The notes under the pieces were generated by a model that saw only the letters and a program-made list of their open reading frames with translations, did no database searches and was not told where the DNA came from. The position numbers and the translations under genes are program-made. From NCBI GenBank assembly GCA_017410165.1, contig JAFQRH010000014.1, forward strand, positions 21,773 to 85,772: DNA of 64,000 bases. Direction: 5' to 3'. Positions 42,715 to 51,368 of this stretch are shown one piece after another. Each line of letters begins with the position of its first letter. The first letter of the stretch is position 1. The DNA is from Alistipes sp. (GTDB taxonomy: Bacteria; Bacteroidota; Bacteroidia; Bacteroidales; Rikenellaceae).

Positions 42715-44159
42715 TATCGCCACGATTTTATAAAGAACAACTGAATGAATCCGAATATCTCCAAACGACCCATCAGCATCAATATCGTATCTTTCAATTT
42801 CAAAATCACCGGCACATCCGAGTAGTTACTCATCGAGCCCACTTCGCCAAATCCAGGACCAACATTGCCCATACACGCAACCGAGGACGAAAAGGCAGTC
42901 ATCAAATCCTGACCGAACGCCGTGCCGAAAATTGTTCCTATCAGAAGCAGAGCCAGATACACAACGACAAACAATATGACGCTATGCAACTGCTCGTTCT
43001 CTTGCGTGACACCATCCACACGAATACGAATAACGGCGTTAGGATGTTGCTGGCGACGGATTTTCGCCACAAGCAGTTTGCCGGACAACAGCGCTCTATC
43101 CACCTTTATACCGCCCGAAGTTGAGCCGGCACAGGCGCATATTATAGAGACAAATATCAACAAGATGATAGCAAACGGCGGCCAAAGATTCGTGTCGGCC
43201 GTCGCAAAACCCGTAGTCGAAATAAGCGACACGACCTGGAAGCCCGCCTTACGCAGTGCAGACCAAATCGTAGGGTAGATATCCGCCGCAAACAAACTTA
43301 TTGCAACACATATCGAGCAGACTAAAATAATTCCTATATAGCCACGAACCACCTCCGAACGGAAGATATTATTCGCTTTGCGCGTAAATGTTGCATAGAT
43401 TAAACCGAAGTGCAGACTACCCGCAAACATAGCGCCGACCAATATGAGTTCAATCCAAATATTATCATAGAATCCAACGCTTGCATTCTTCACACTAAAA
43501 CCACAGGTAGAGATTGCCGACATCGCGTGCGTTACAGCATCAAACCATCGCATACCCGCCACTTTCAACAAGGCAAGAGTCACAACCGTCATTCCGACAT
43601 ACACGACAAGCAATATACGCACGATAATCTGCGTACGATAACGATAATTGTCCTTGGCAAGCGACGAAAGTTCGATATTCGACAACGCCATCTTATTTGT
43701 TCCGAGCGATGGAAGAATCACGAGTGCAAACATCACAACGCCAACACCGCCAATCCACGCCGAAGCCGCACGCCAAAACAACATTCCTTGGGGCAGCTCC
43801 TCAATATCGTCAAGAATCGATGCTCCCGTTGTCGTAAAGCCCGATACACTCTCAAACCAAGCATTTACAAGCGAGAACTCACCACCCCAAATCAGATAAG
43901 GGAACATTCCGACGACACAAGCCAACACCCACGAGCCAACCACAATAACAAAACCCTCTTTGTTGGTTATACTGTTCACCTTCGGCACAAACAACATCGG
44001 GAAGGCACCGAGCAACAGAGTCAGCAACGACGAGAGTAGCAGCGGATAGAATCCCGAATCGGAATTATTCCACAACGATATACCCGCAGAGACAGCCATA
44101 AACGCCGATACACACAGCATCACCGTTCCGACATATCGCAGTATGATGGAAAAACGCAT
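42714..44159 (-). CDS. trkH: TrkH-family potassium uptake channel
   Basis: This 481-residue polytopic membrane protein has about ten spans and four pore-loop repeats, including SVSGFTTTGASIL, STCGFSV, STTGFATADTN and GNVGPGFG, which form the K+ filter of the TrkH/KtrB superfamily. It normally works with a cytoplasmic regulator TrkA, but no trkA is found in this window. It follows the HAMP sensor-like gene by 8 nt and overlaps the SPOR-like gene by one base, in the middle of a seven-gene operon. Confidence 0.94.
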   Translation of the reverse strand: MRFSIILRYVGTVMLCVSAFMAVSAGISLWNNSDSGFYPLLLSSLLTLLLGAFPMLFVPKVNSITNKEGFVIVVGSWVLACVVGMFPYLIWGGEFSLVNAWFESVSGFTTTGASILDDIEELPQGMLFWRAASAWIGGVGVVMFALVILPSLGTNKMALSNIELSSLAKDNYRYRTQIIVRILLVVYVGMTVVTLALLKVAGMRWFDAVTHAMSAISTCGFSVKNASVGFYDNIWIELILVGAMFAGSLHFGLIYATFTRKANNIFRSEVVRGYIGIILVCSICVAISLFAADIYPTIWSALRKAGFQVVSLISTTGFATADTNLWPPFAIILLIFVSIICACAGSTSGGIKVDRALLSGKLLVAKIRRQQHPNAVIRIRVDGVTQENEQLHSVILFVVVYLALLLIGTIFGTAFGQDLMTAFSSSVACMGNVGPGFGEVGSMSNYSDVPVILKLKDTILMLMGRLEIFGFIQLFFIKSWR

Positions 44160-44167
44160 AACCCGCT

Positions 44168-45022
44168 CTATTTCTTGTTAATATTATCCTGCTGTTTCGA
44201 CATTCCTATCAGAATTTCGATATTATCGCTGAGCTCCTTGAACTCGTCAATGAGTTCACCCTTCACATTAAACGGCAGACGGAATGAGAGATAATCCGAC
44301 AGAGCGCGATTGATTTTTTTCATCGGTCGCACACAATACACGCTGATGAAGTAGTAGAACATCAGCACGATGGCAATCATCACGATAAGCGAAATAAACA
44401 CCGGAGCCACCGAGCGATAAGCATTCTTATTGAGTTGCTCGGCACGTGGAGCCAGCACACTATGCGTATGCGTCATAAACGACTGAATACGCTCGACAAG
44501 TTCGTTGTAGGCATACTTGTATCGCGTATCGTACCACTCTTTTCCACTTCGCGCAGCCACATCGGCGCCCAAATCCGCAACCATCACACCTTCGGCGCCG
44601 ACCGTAGCAACCGCAACGCTATCCGCCACCTCGTGCTTTGGTGCAACCGGCGCAGACATATACTCATCCACAACGTGTTGCAACTGCTCGATACCGAAAG
44701 CGAGCGAATCCAGACGCGACGCATCGGTCGCCTCGCTACGCACTGTTGCGAGTTTGCCTTCAAGATTGCTAATCGAGCGACGGCACACATCCTCATAATT
44801 CTTATCGCCAAAGACTACCAAATGCACAACCGCGCTGCTATGCTCACCGGCCGATTTCAGCATATCCTTGGCAATCTCCATATTACGACGGGATGCCGAC
44901 AAAATCATCTCGGTATCGTTACTCATATTGCCCAACTCAAACAACGATATCATACCCGAAACAAACAACAAGGCGACAATGCTCAAAAAGCCGATTGTCA
45001 CTCTTTTGCCAATACCTTTCAT
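44168..45022 (-). CDS. Membrane sensor-like protein with HAMP domain but no output domain
   Basis: The protein has 284 residues: span 1 (about 9-30), an extracytoplasmic helical domain (about 31-205, with four-helix-bundle features such as ELGNMSNDTEMILSASRRNM), span 2 (APVFISLIVMIAIVLMFYYFI), and a HAMP-like stretch (RPMKKINRALSDYL, then DEFKELSDNIEIL) ending in NINKK. Neither a kinase nor a methyl-accepting domain follows. It resembles a sensor trimmed to its input half. As first gene of the operon with TrkH it could modulate K+ uptake or cell-wall processes, but this is only positional inference. Confidence 0.7.
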   Translation of the reverse strand: MKGIGKRVTIGFLSIVALLFVSGMISLFELGNMSNDTEMILSASRRNMEIAKDMLKSAGEHSSAVVHLVVFGDKNYEDVCRRSISNLEGKLATVRSEATDASRLDSLAFGIEQLQHVVDEYMSAPVAPKHEVADSVAVATVGAEGVMVADLGADVAARSGKEWYDTRYKYAYNELVERIQSFMTHTHSVLAPRAEQLNKNAYRSVAPVFISLIVMIAIVLMFYYFISVYCVRPMKKINRALSDYLSFRLPFNVKGELIDEFKELSDNIEILIGMSKQQDNINKK

Positions 45023-45047
45023 AATTGAAACTCTCTGTTATTTTCAG

Positions 45048-45055
45048 CAAATATA
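45048..45055 (-). promoter_or_regulatory. -7 promoter element of the seven-gene operon
   Basis: This is an exact minus-strand TATATTTG box, 25 nt before the ATG at 45022. The region upstream on this strand is occupied by the hairpin at 45056-45084. Confidence 0.6.
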
Positions 45056-45084
45056 CGAAATTTATCTATAAATAGATAATTTCG
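45056..45084 (-). terminator. A/T-rich hairpin after mtaB, abutting the next promoter
   Basis: CGAAATTATCTAT (45084-45072) pairs with ATAGATAAATTTCG (45069-45056) with one bulge. It lies 18 nt past the mtaB stop and directly before a -7 box, so it could end mtaB transcripts or affect the next promoter. Confidence 0.5.
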
Positions 45085-45102
45085 CCATCGTTTTGCTGCA
45101 TA

Positions 45103-46401
45103 TTATTCGATAATCTGCCCCACAATGTCGCCTGACGGCTCAATGGAGAGTAATTTGGTAGGGACAATTTTGTTTATAAACCTACGGTCGTACGGCACTT
45201 TAACCTTAATATAGTTACCCGTAAATCCGGTCATCATTCCGCCACGCTCCGTACTCTCGAAGAGCACATCTGCCGTCGTACCCACAGCGCGCGAGCAGAA
45301 ATCATAATGCAGACGATCACTCAATCGTTCCAACTCCTTGACTCGCGCCGTCGAGACCGACGACTGCACCTTGTTCGGCAAATCGACTGCCGGCGTACCC
45401 GGACGCTCCGAGAATGGGAATATATGCAGGAAAGCGGGAGAGATACGCTCCAAAAAGTTGCGCGAATCGGCAAAATCGGCATCTGTTTCGCCCGGAAAAC
45501 CGGTAATCACATCAATACCGATAAACGCATCGGGCATCACACGACGAATCGCCTCGATACGGTCGGCAAACTTCTCGACCGTATAGCGACGACGCATCAG
45601 CGCAAGTATTTTATTCGAGCCGCACTGAATCGGGATATGGAAGTGATGTTGAAATTTAGATGACTGCGCACAAATACCTATTACTTCATCTGTTATAAGA
45701 TTTGGTTCTATCGACGAAATTCGATATCGTTCAACGCCTTCAACCGCATCCAACGCACGCAACAAATCGGCAAACGATTCGCCCGTAGTCTTACCAAAAT
45801 CGCCGGTATTAACACCCGTAATAACAATCTCTTTTTGACCACCGGCAACAATCTCTTTCGCTTGTCGAACTACCTCCTCAATCGGAATATTGCGACTCGC
45901 ACCGCGAGCATTGTGAATCGTGCAGTACGCACAGCAATAGTCGCACCCATCCTGCACCTTCAAAAAGGCGCGCGTACGGTCGCCACTCGAAAAGGCGGAG
46001 AAGAAGTTCACGATGTCGTCCGTTTCGCAACTATACACTTGCGCACGGCCACGCTCCACAAGCTCAATCACTCGTTTATATGTTTCGCCTTTATTATTGT
46101 TTCCCAGCACGATATCTACACCTTCTATTTCGGCAATTTCGTACGGTTTCAGTTGGGCATAACATCCCGTTACGGCGATTATTGCCGACGGATTTCGGCG
46201 ATGCAGTTTTCGGATTATGTTACGACATTTTTTGTCGGCGTGTTCTGTCACCGAACAACTATTGATAATACAAATATCCGCCTCTTCGGTCGGGGCTACA
46301 CGCACAAATCCGCCTTGCTCGAATTGGCGAGCAATAGTCGAACTCTCCGAGAAGTTCAACTTACACCCCAACGTATGAAAATTTACTCTGCGTGGCATCA
46401 T
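45103..46401 (-). CDS. mtaB: tRNA t6A37 methylthiotransferase
   Basis: This 432-residue radical-SAM enzyme converts t6A37 to ms2t6A37 in tRNAs reading ANN codons. An N-terminal UPF0004 domain with Cys in TLGCKLNFSES, INSCSVTEHADKKC and TGCYAQ holds one [4Fe-4S] cluster. The radical-SAM motif CDYCCAYC (Cys-x3-Cys-x2-Cys) holds the second, and a C-terminal TRAM domain (about 370-430) binds tRNA. The ATG pair at 46401 and 46398 gives the standard start. It is transcribed divergently from the metal ABC permease. With miaA, the window holds two A37-modifying enzymes. Confidence 0.95.
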   Translation of the reverse strand: MMPRRVNFHTLGCKLNFSESSTIARQFEQGGFVRVAPTEEADICIINSCSVTEHADKKCRNIIRKLHRRNPSAIIAVTGCYAQLKPYEIAEIEGVDIVLGNNNKGETYKRVIELVERGRAQVYSCETDDIVNFFSAFSSGDRTRAFLKVQDGCDYCCAYCTIHNARGASRNIPIEEVVRQAKEIVAGGQKEIVITGVNTGDFGKTTGESFADLLRALDAVEGVERYRISSIEPNLITDEVIGICAQSSKFQHHFHIPIQCGSNKILALMRRRYTVEKFADRIEAIRRVMPDAFIGIDVITGFPGETDADFADSRNFLERISPAFLHIFPFSERPGTPAVDLPNKVQSSVSTARVKELERLSDRLHYDFCSRAVGTTADVLFESTERGGMMTGFTGNYIKVKVPYDRRFINKIVPTKLLSIEPSGDIVGQIIE

Positions 46402-46494
46402 TTATCACGTTTTATCGACTGCGAATATACAAAAAGGTGGGCAAAGAGAGTGCAAATCCGAGAAAAAAGTGTAATTTTACGCGCTCAATTAAAG

Positions 46495-47334
46495 ATGTGC
46501 CCGATGGATTTCATTGCCGACATATTCCAATATCGCTACCTGATGAACGCTCTCATCGCCTGTCTGCTTTCAGGCGTAACGTGCGGTATCATTGGCACAT
46601 ACATCGTTGCACGACGTATGGTTTTTCTCAGCGGCGGCATCACTCACGCATCTTTCGGCGGCATAGGCATAGCATTCTACTTGGGCGTAAATCCCATCCT
46701 CGGCGCTCTGCTGTTTGCCACAATTTCGGCGGTAGGCATCGAATATGCCGGCTCACGAATGAAGATACGCGAAGATTCGGCTATCGGGCTTGTATGGGGT
46801 TTGGGAATGGCTGTCGGTGCACTGTTTATGAGTATGCGTCCGGGCTACACCTCCGGAGATTTGTCCAACTTTCTGTTCGGCAGCATCGTCACCGTAACAA
46901 CCTCCGACGTTGTGATGTTGGCAATTTTGACGCTTATCCTACTTGTGGCTGCGCTGTTATGGTTGCGACCGATTATGTACGTGGCTTTCGACCGCGAATT
47001 TGCCGCCTCGGCAGGCATACGCACCAAAACCATATCATACCTAATGTCAATTGCGACGGCTGTCTGCATCGTTCTCTCTATACGCGTTATGGGTATTGTC
47101 TTGCTCGTATCACTGCTGACAATGCCGATTGTTATCGCCAATATGGTGACAAAAGATTACCGACTATTGACCATTTATGGCTCTGTAATAGCATCCATTG
47201 CGGGCGTTGCGGGCATTGCACTGAGTTATTATTTAGAGGTTCCGTCGGGTCCGGCAATAATATTTATACTTACATTTGCGCTTATAATAGTAAAACTATT
47301 ATCTTTGCACCAACGAAACTCTTGTACGAACTAA
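46495..47334 (+). CDS. Metal ABC transporter permease (ZnuB/MntB family)
   Basis: The protein has about 279 residues with eight or nine spans and the family signature SGGITHASFGGIGIAFYLG near residues 48-66, the ABC-3 permease loop that contacts the ATPase. It belongs to the Zn/Mn/Fe uptake permeases. No ATPase or substrate-binding protein gene lies within this window, which is unusual because these are normally adjacent. Two starts (46495 MCPMDF and 46504 MDF) are equally possible; upstream frame to 45835 is an antisense shadow of mtaB. The next gene (LptF/G-like) starts immediately after the stop (47335). Confidence 0.88.
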   Translation: MCPMDFIADIFQYRYLMNALIACLLSGVTCGIIGTYIVARRMVFLSGGITHASFGGIGIAFYLGVNPILGALLFATISAVGIEYAGSRMKIREDSAIGLVWGLGMAVGALFMSMRPGYTSGDLSNFLFGSIVTVTTSDVVMLAILTLILLVAALLWLRPIMYVAFDREFAASAGIRTKTISYLMSIATAVCIVLSIRVMGIVLLVSLLTMPIVIANMVTKDYRLLTIYGSVIASIAGVAGIALSYYLEVPSGPAIIFILTFALIIVKLLSLHQRNSCTN

Positions 47335-48819
47335 ATGAAAACCATATATAAACTCATATTAAAGTCGTATCTCGGTCCGATGTTTATGACCTTCTTCATC
47401 GTCGTGTTTATCCTGATGATGAACTTCGTATGGCGCTACATCGACGATTTGGTCGGCAAAGGTCTCGATGCAGCGATTATCATCGAGTTGATTATGTACG
47501 CAACGGTCAATATGATTCAAATGGGTCTGCCGTTGGCCGTACTGCTGGCAACAATTATGACGATGGGTAACCTCGGCGAGAATTACGAGTTGCTGGCTAT
47601 GAAATCGGCAGGTATGTCGCTGATGCAGATTGTTCGCCCACTGATTATTGTCGTAGGAGTGATTGCCGTCGGCAGTTTCTTCATCATCAACAACCTCGCA
47701 CCGTACTCGAACAAAAAGATGTTCAGCATCATCCACGATATCCAAAACCAGAATCAGGCATTGGAGTTTCAGGATGGTCTCTTCTTTAACGGTATCGACA
47801 ATATGAGTATTCGCGTCGAGCATCAAAACCCCGAAACGAAACTCTTGACCGGTGTTTTGATCTACGACAACCGCTCGACAAACGGCGATATGAGCACAAC
47901 GATTGCCGATTCGGGCTACATTCGATTGAGCGACGACAAGCGATACCTGCTCGTCACGCTCTACAATGGCTCGACCTACGAACAGACCCGCAACAGCCAA
48001 TGGTACACCAAGAGCACGCTGCGTCGCCACTCGTTCGAGCGTCAGGAGGGCAAGATTCCGATGTCGGGTTTCGATTTCGAGCGTTCGGACGAAAATATGT
48101 TTAGCGGCAGTAGCCAAACACAGAATATCAACGAGTTGCAAGTCGCTATCGACTCGTTGGATATGGTCGTAAACAAAGCGACTTCCGAGGCATACAACCC
48201 TCTGTTGCGCAACAACATCTTCGTTAAAGACCCCGATGCAATCGCTCCGCCGGACACTATCGAAGTGGATCGCACGCACAAAATCTACAAGGCGTATCTT
48301 ATCGACTCGATTCCGAATATGAATACGCGCACCAAACAAAAAGTTTGGAGCAATGCTCGCCAGAGTGCCATCTCTGCGCGCAACAACTTCACATTCGACG
48401 AATCGACCTCGAAAGAGGCACTCAACCAACTCTACCGTAGCAAAAACGAGTGGCATCGCAAACTCGCGTTGCCGGTCTCGATTTTCATCTTCTTCCTTGT
48501 CGGCGCACCTCTGGGTGCAATTATCCGCAAGGGAGGTCTCGGTATGCCGATTGTCATTTCGGTCATCTTCTTCGTCATCTACTACATCATCAGTGTATCG
48601 GGCGAAAAACTCGCGAAGGAGGGTACGTGGGATTCGTTGCTCGGAATGTGGATTTCGTCAATCGTCCTATTGCCGGTAGCAATCTATCTGACACACAAAG
48701 CGACCAACGACTCGGCTCTGCTCGACGTTGATTGGTACATCGGTCGCTACAAACACTACAAAGAGAAATTCATTGCAAAGTTGCCGCAAAAGTGGCAAAG
48801 CAAACTAAACAAACACTAA
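47335..48819 (+). CDS. LptF/LptG (YjgP/YjgQ) family permease
   Basis: The protein has 494 residues: three spans near the N-terminus (MFMTFFIVVFILMMNFVW, MIQMGLPLAVLLATIMTMG, IVRPLIIVVGVIAVGSFFI), a large periplasmic beta-jellyroll (about 115-365), then three C-terminal spans (PVSIFIFFLVGAPLGAII, MPIVISVIFFVIYYIISV, LLGMWISSIVLLPVAIYL). This is the LptF/G layout for extracting lipopolysaccharide from the inner membrane. The periplasmic segment is larger than in E. coli LptF/G (about 360 residues in all). It starts at the base after the ABC permease stop and is followed by fmt. Confidence 0.93.
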   Translation: MKTIYKLILKSYLGPMFMTFFIVVFILMMNFVWRYIDDLVGKGLDAAIIIELIMYATVNMIQMGLPLAVLLATIMTMGNLGENYELLAMKSAGMSLMQIVRPLIIVVGVIAVGSFFIINNLAPYSNKKMFSIIHDIQNQNQALEFQDGLFFNGIDNMSIRVEHQNPETKLLTGVLIYDNRSTNGDMSTTIADSGYIRLSDDKRYLLVTLYNGSTYEQTRNSQWYTKSTLRRHSFERQEGKIPMSGFDFERSDENMFSGSSQTQNINELQVAIDSLDMVVNKATSEAYNPLLRNNIFVKDPDAIAPPDTIEVDRTHKIYKAYLIDSIPNMNTRTKQKVWSNARQSAISARNNFTFDESTSKEALNQLYRSKNEWHRKLALPVSIFIFFLVGAPLGAIIRKGGLGMPIVISVIFFVIYYIISVSGEKLAKEGTWDSLLGMWISSIVLLPVAIYLTHKATNDSALLDVDWYIGRYKHYKEKFIAKLPQKWQSKLNKH

Positions 48820-48827
48820 CACGCACA

Positions 48828-49796
48828 ATGAATCCAAAGGATTTACGCATAGTATTTATGGGTACGCCGGAGTTTGCCGTACCTTCACTGCGCGCGCTCG
48901 TCGAGCAGGGCTACAATGTCGTAGGCGTTGTAACAACCCCCGACCGACAGGCGGGTCGCGGCCTGAAAACGCACGAATGCGATGTCAAGGTTGCCGCACG
49001 AGAGTTGGGAATCCCCGTCATTCTGCAACCAGAAAAGTTGCGCGACGAGGAGTTTTTAACAGCCCTACGCGCACTCGACCCCGATTTGGGCATTGTAATC
49101 GCATTCCGAATGTTGCCCGAAGTGGTGTGGGCTATGCCGCGACTCGGCACGTTTAATCTGCACGCATCTCTGCTGCCGCAATATCGTGGTGCAGCTCCTA
49201 TAAATTGGGCAATCATCAACGGCGACACCGAGACGGGTGTTACTACATTTCTACTCAATCACGAAATCGACAAGGGGGCAATCATCGGACAGGTGCGCGA
49301 GCCGATTCTGCCGGAGGACAACATCGGAACGCTCTACGACCGATTGATGACAATCGGCTCGAAACTCGTATTGGAGAGCGTCAATCGTCTAGCTGCCGGT
49401 GACGTGCAACCCATCGAACAGCCGCAGTCGGACGACAACCTGCGCCCTGCACCAAAGATTTTTAAGGACGACTGTCTGATTGATTGGAGCCGAAGCGGTC
49501 GCGATATTGTCAATTTCGTACGCGGACTCTCGCCATATCCTGCGGCTTGGAGTCGTCTGTGGCGCAATGGCGAGGAGTGTGGCTCGGCAAAGATTTTTGA
49601 GGTACGTTTCGAGCCAAAAGCCGATGCAGGCGAATGTGGCAGGGTAGTGAGCGACGGCAAGAAGTATATGGGCGTTGCGTGCGCCGACGGCATCGTCTAT
49701 ATCGAGAATATCCAGATTGCCGGCAAAAAACGTCTTGGTATCCGCGAACTGCTACTTGGCTTCCGCGATGCAGAGCAATACACGTTCGGTGTGTAA
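48828..49796 (+). CDS. fmt: Methionyl-tRNA formyltransferase
   Basis: This 322-residue cytoplasmic enzyme formylates the initiator Met-tRNA. Motifs include VFMGTPEFAVPSL (residues about 9-21), the catalytic region HASLLPQYRGAAPINWAI with Asn/His, and DTETGVTTFLL, followed by the C-terminal OB-like tRNA-binding domain (EECGSAKIFEVRF). The ATG at 48828 is preferred; the frame runs back to 48732 within the LptF/G gene. It lies 8 nt after LptF/G, so metal permease, LptF/G and fmt are probably one transcription unit ending at a shared hairpin. Confidence 0.96.
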   Translation: MNPKDLRIVFMGTPEFAVPSLRALVEQGYNVVGVVTTPDRQAGRGLKTHECDVKVAARELGIPVILQPEKLRDEEFLTALRALDPDLGIVIAFRMLPEVVWAMPRLGTFNLHASLLPQYRGAAPINWAIINGDTETGVTTFLLNHEIDKGAIIGQVREPILPEDNIGTLYDRLMTIGSKLVLESVNRLAAGDVQPIEQPQSDDNLRPAPKIFKDDCLIDWSRSGRDIVNFVRGLSPYPAAWSRLWRNGEECGSAKIFEVRFEPKADAGECGRVVSDGKKYMGVACADGIVYIENIQIAGKKRLGIRELLLGFRDAEQYTFGV

Positions 49797-49836
49797 CCTT
49801 TCGCCGACGTAAACAATTCACACATATTATATATAA

Positions 49837-49876
49837 AAAAACAAATCGGGGTTGATTGAGCCCCGATTTATTTTTG
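49837..49876. terminator. Bidirectional terminator between fmt and egsA
   Basis: AAATCGGGG (49843-49851) pairs with CCCCGATTT (49861-49869). A T-rich run follows on the plus strand and an A-rich one precedes it, giving T runs in both directions. Confidence 0.85.
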
Positions 49877-49895
49877 TGTATGTCAAAGCGACCGC

Positions 49896-51242
49896 TTACG
49901 CACCAATCTCCAATGCGCCACCCTTGCCAAATACATTGCCAACGAGCGTATCGAAAATCTGTGCGCGCTTTGCGAGGTCGAACAGATTGACTCTCCAACG
50001 CATCAACTGCACGAAGTTGGTCATATTACGCCACTGCTCGCGCGATACACCAATCTGCTCCGGAGCAACCGGTGCATTTGCGGTTACGAACAGATCGCGC
50101 ATCTTCTCGTACGAGTAAACCTGCGCACGCAACTTCTCCTTGAACTCCGGCCAAGTGTTCTTCACGCGCAACAACTGCTCGCGAACCTCCTCCGGCGACT
50201 GCCACTTCTTCGCAATCTCAGTAGGGCCGAGCTCCGGTACAGGGAAGCCCTTGAAGAGCTCCGTAGCACGTGCCACCTCCTGCTCCTTTGTAGGCCAAGC
50301 AGCAACACAAGCATCAACATCGAGCTTCGTAAGATCCATTTTGAGCAACTCGTCGAAGAATGCACACAACGTCACGGTACCAACCGAAACCTGGAAGCCG
50401 TGCAACACCATACGATCCTCGAAAGTGTGGTGTGTCATATCGAGATAGTGGCTATAAAGGTGCTCGGCGCACGAAAGCGGACGAGTATCGTTAGCAATCT
50501 GCATAGCAACACCCGACATCGTAAGACCTGCAAAGATGTTCTCTACGGCCTTTGGCGTACGGTCTGCAATACCCTGTGCATCAGCCAAAACCTCCGGCAA
50601 CATATCCTGAATCACGTGCCAAGCAGCCGGCTTAATCGGCTCGGTACCGAACAGGTCGGCAATCAGCCACTCGCCACCGGCAGGAATCTTCGCAGCCAAA
50701 TCGGCGTAACCTGCGGTCGTGAGGCGTGCAGGAGCGTTACAGAGAACGTCCGAGTCACCGATAATTACCAGCGGAGCAGGACAAACGAAGGTCTGCTTTG
50801 CGCCATCCTTTACAATCGCCGAACCCGAAGCCGAGTAACCGTCTGCCGAAGCAGCTGAAGCGATACATATATAACGCTGACCCAAGCGATGCGAAGCGAG
50901 TTTGCAGACGTCATTGATAACGCCCGAACCAACTGCAATAGCGATTGCACCGGTCTGCTTCAACACGTCCTCAATCATCTCGACATACTTCCACTCGGCG
51001 TGGAAGCTCTTGTCCGGAATGATGAACTTCTCGCAAGGAACACCCGCAGCGTTCATAATGTTGTAAACAGCTTCACCGGCAGCCGTCCATACGAAGTGGT
51101 CGGTAATAACCACTGCCTTCTGACCCGGGAAGAATTTGTTGAACAATACAGGCGTACTCTTCAATGCGCCCTGCGAAATCTCCGCGCCTTTGGTCTGACC
51201 GGCCATTTCAAGCGCTTTGTCCATTCTCTCTTTAATAGTCAT
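49896..51242 (-). CDS. egsA: sn-Glycerol-1-phosphate dehydrogenase
   Basis: This 448-residue cytoplasmic enzyme of the iron-alcohol-dehydrogenase/GDH fold reduces dihydroxyacetone phosphate to sn-glycerol-1-phosphate. The nucleotide-binding IAIAVGSGVINDVCKLAS and catalytic PTAASADGY-like segment (SAASADGYSASGSAI) match the family, as do the His of SCAEHLYSHYLD and of VLHGFQVSVGTV for the divalent metal. The enzyme is classically archaeal, but related AraM/EgsA proteins occur in many bacteria. It is a single gene with a TATCTTTG box upstream. The use of the product in this host is unknown. Confidence 0.92.
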   Translation of the reverse strand: MTIKERMDKALEMAGQTKGAEISQGALKSTPVLFNKFFPGQKAVVITDHFVWTAAGEAVYNIMNAAGVPCEKFIIPDKSFHAEWKYVEMIEDVLKQTGAIAIAVGSGVINDVCKLASHRLGQRYICIASAASADGYSASGSAIVKDGAKQTFVCPAPLVIIGDSDVLCNAPARLTTAGYADLAAKIPAGGEWLIADLFGTEPIKPAAWHVIQDMLPEVLADAQGIADRTPKAVENIFAGLTMSGVAMQIANDTRPLSCAEHLYSHYLDMTHHTFEDRMVLHGFQVSVGTVTLCAFFDELLKMDLTKLDVDACVAAWPTKEQEVARATELFKGFPVPELGPTEIAKKWQSPEEVREQLLRVKNTWPEFKEKLRAQVYSYEKMRDLFVTANAPVAPEQIGVSREQWRNMTNFVQLMRWRVNLFDLAKRAQIFDTLVGNVFGKGGALEIGA

Positions 51243-51316
51243 AACAAACTGATTTTATATGGTTAAATTCTCTCTCCGTTAATAGCATTTAACACCGTAT
51301 TCGGTAGATACTCTCG

Positions 51317-51324
51317 CAAAGATA
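51317..51324 (-). promoter_or_regulatory. -7 promoter element of egsA
   Basis: This is an exact minus-strand TATCTTTG box, 74 nt before the ATG at 51242. No -33 TTG was found at standard spacing. Confidence 0.5.
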
Positions 51325-51368
51325 GTATTTTTTACGATACGTTGTTCAGAAAAATTCACATTACACCG

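Noticed and set aside
45835..46494. N-terminal 220-residue extension of the metal permease
   Set aside because: It is antisense to mtaB and the real first membrane helix begins just after 46504.
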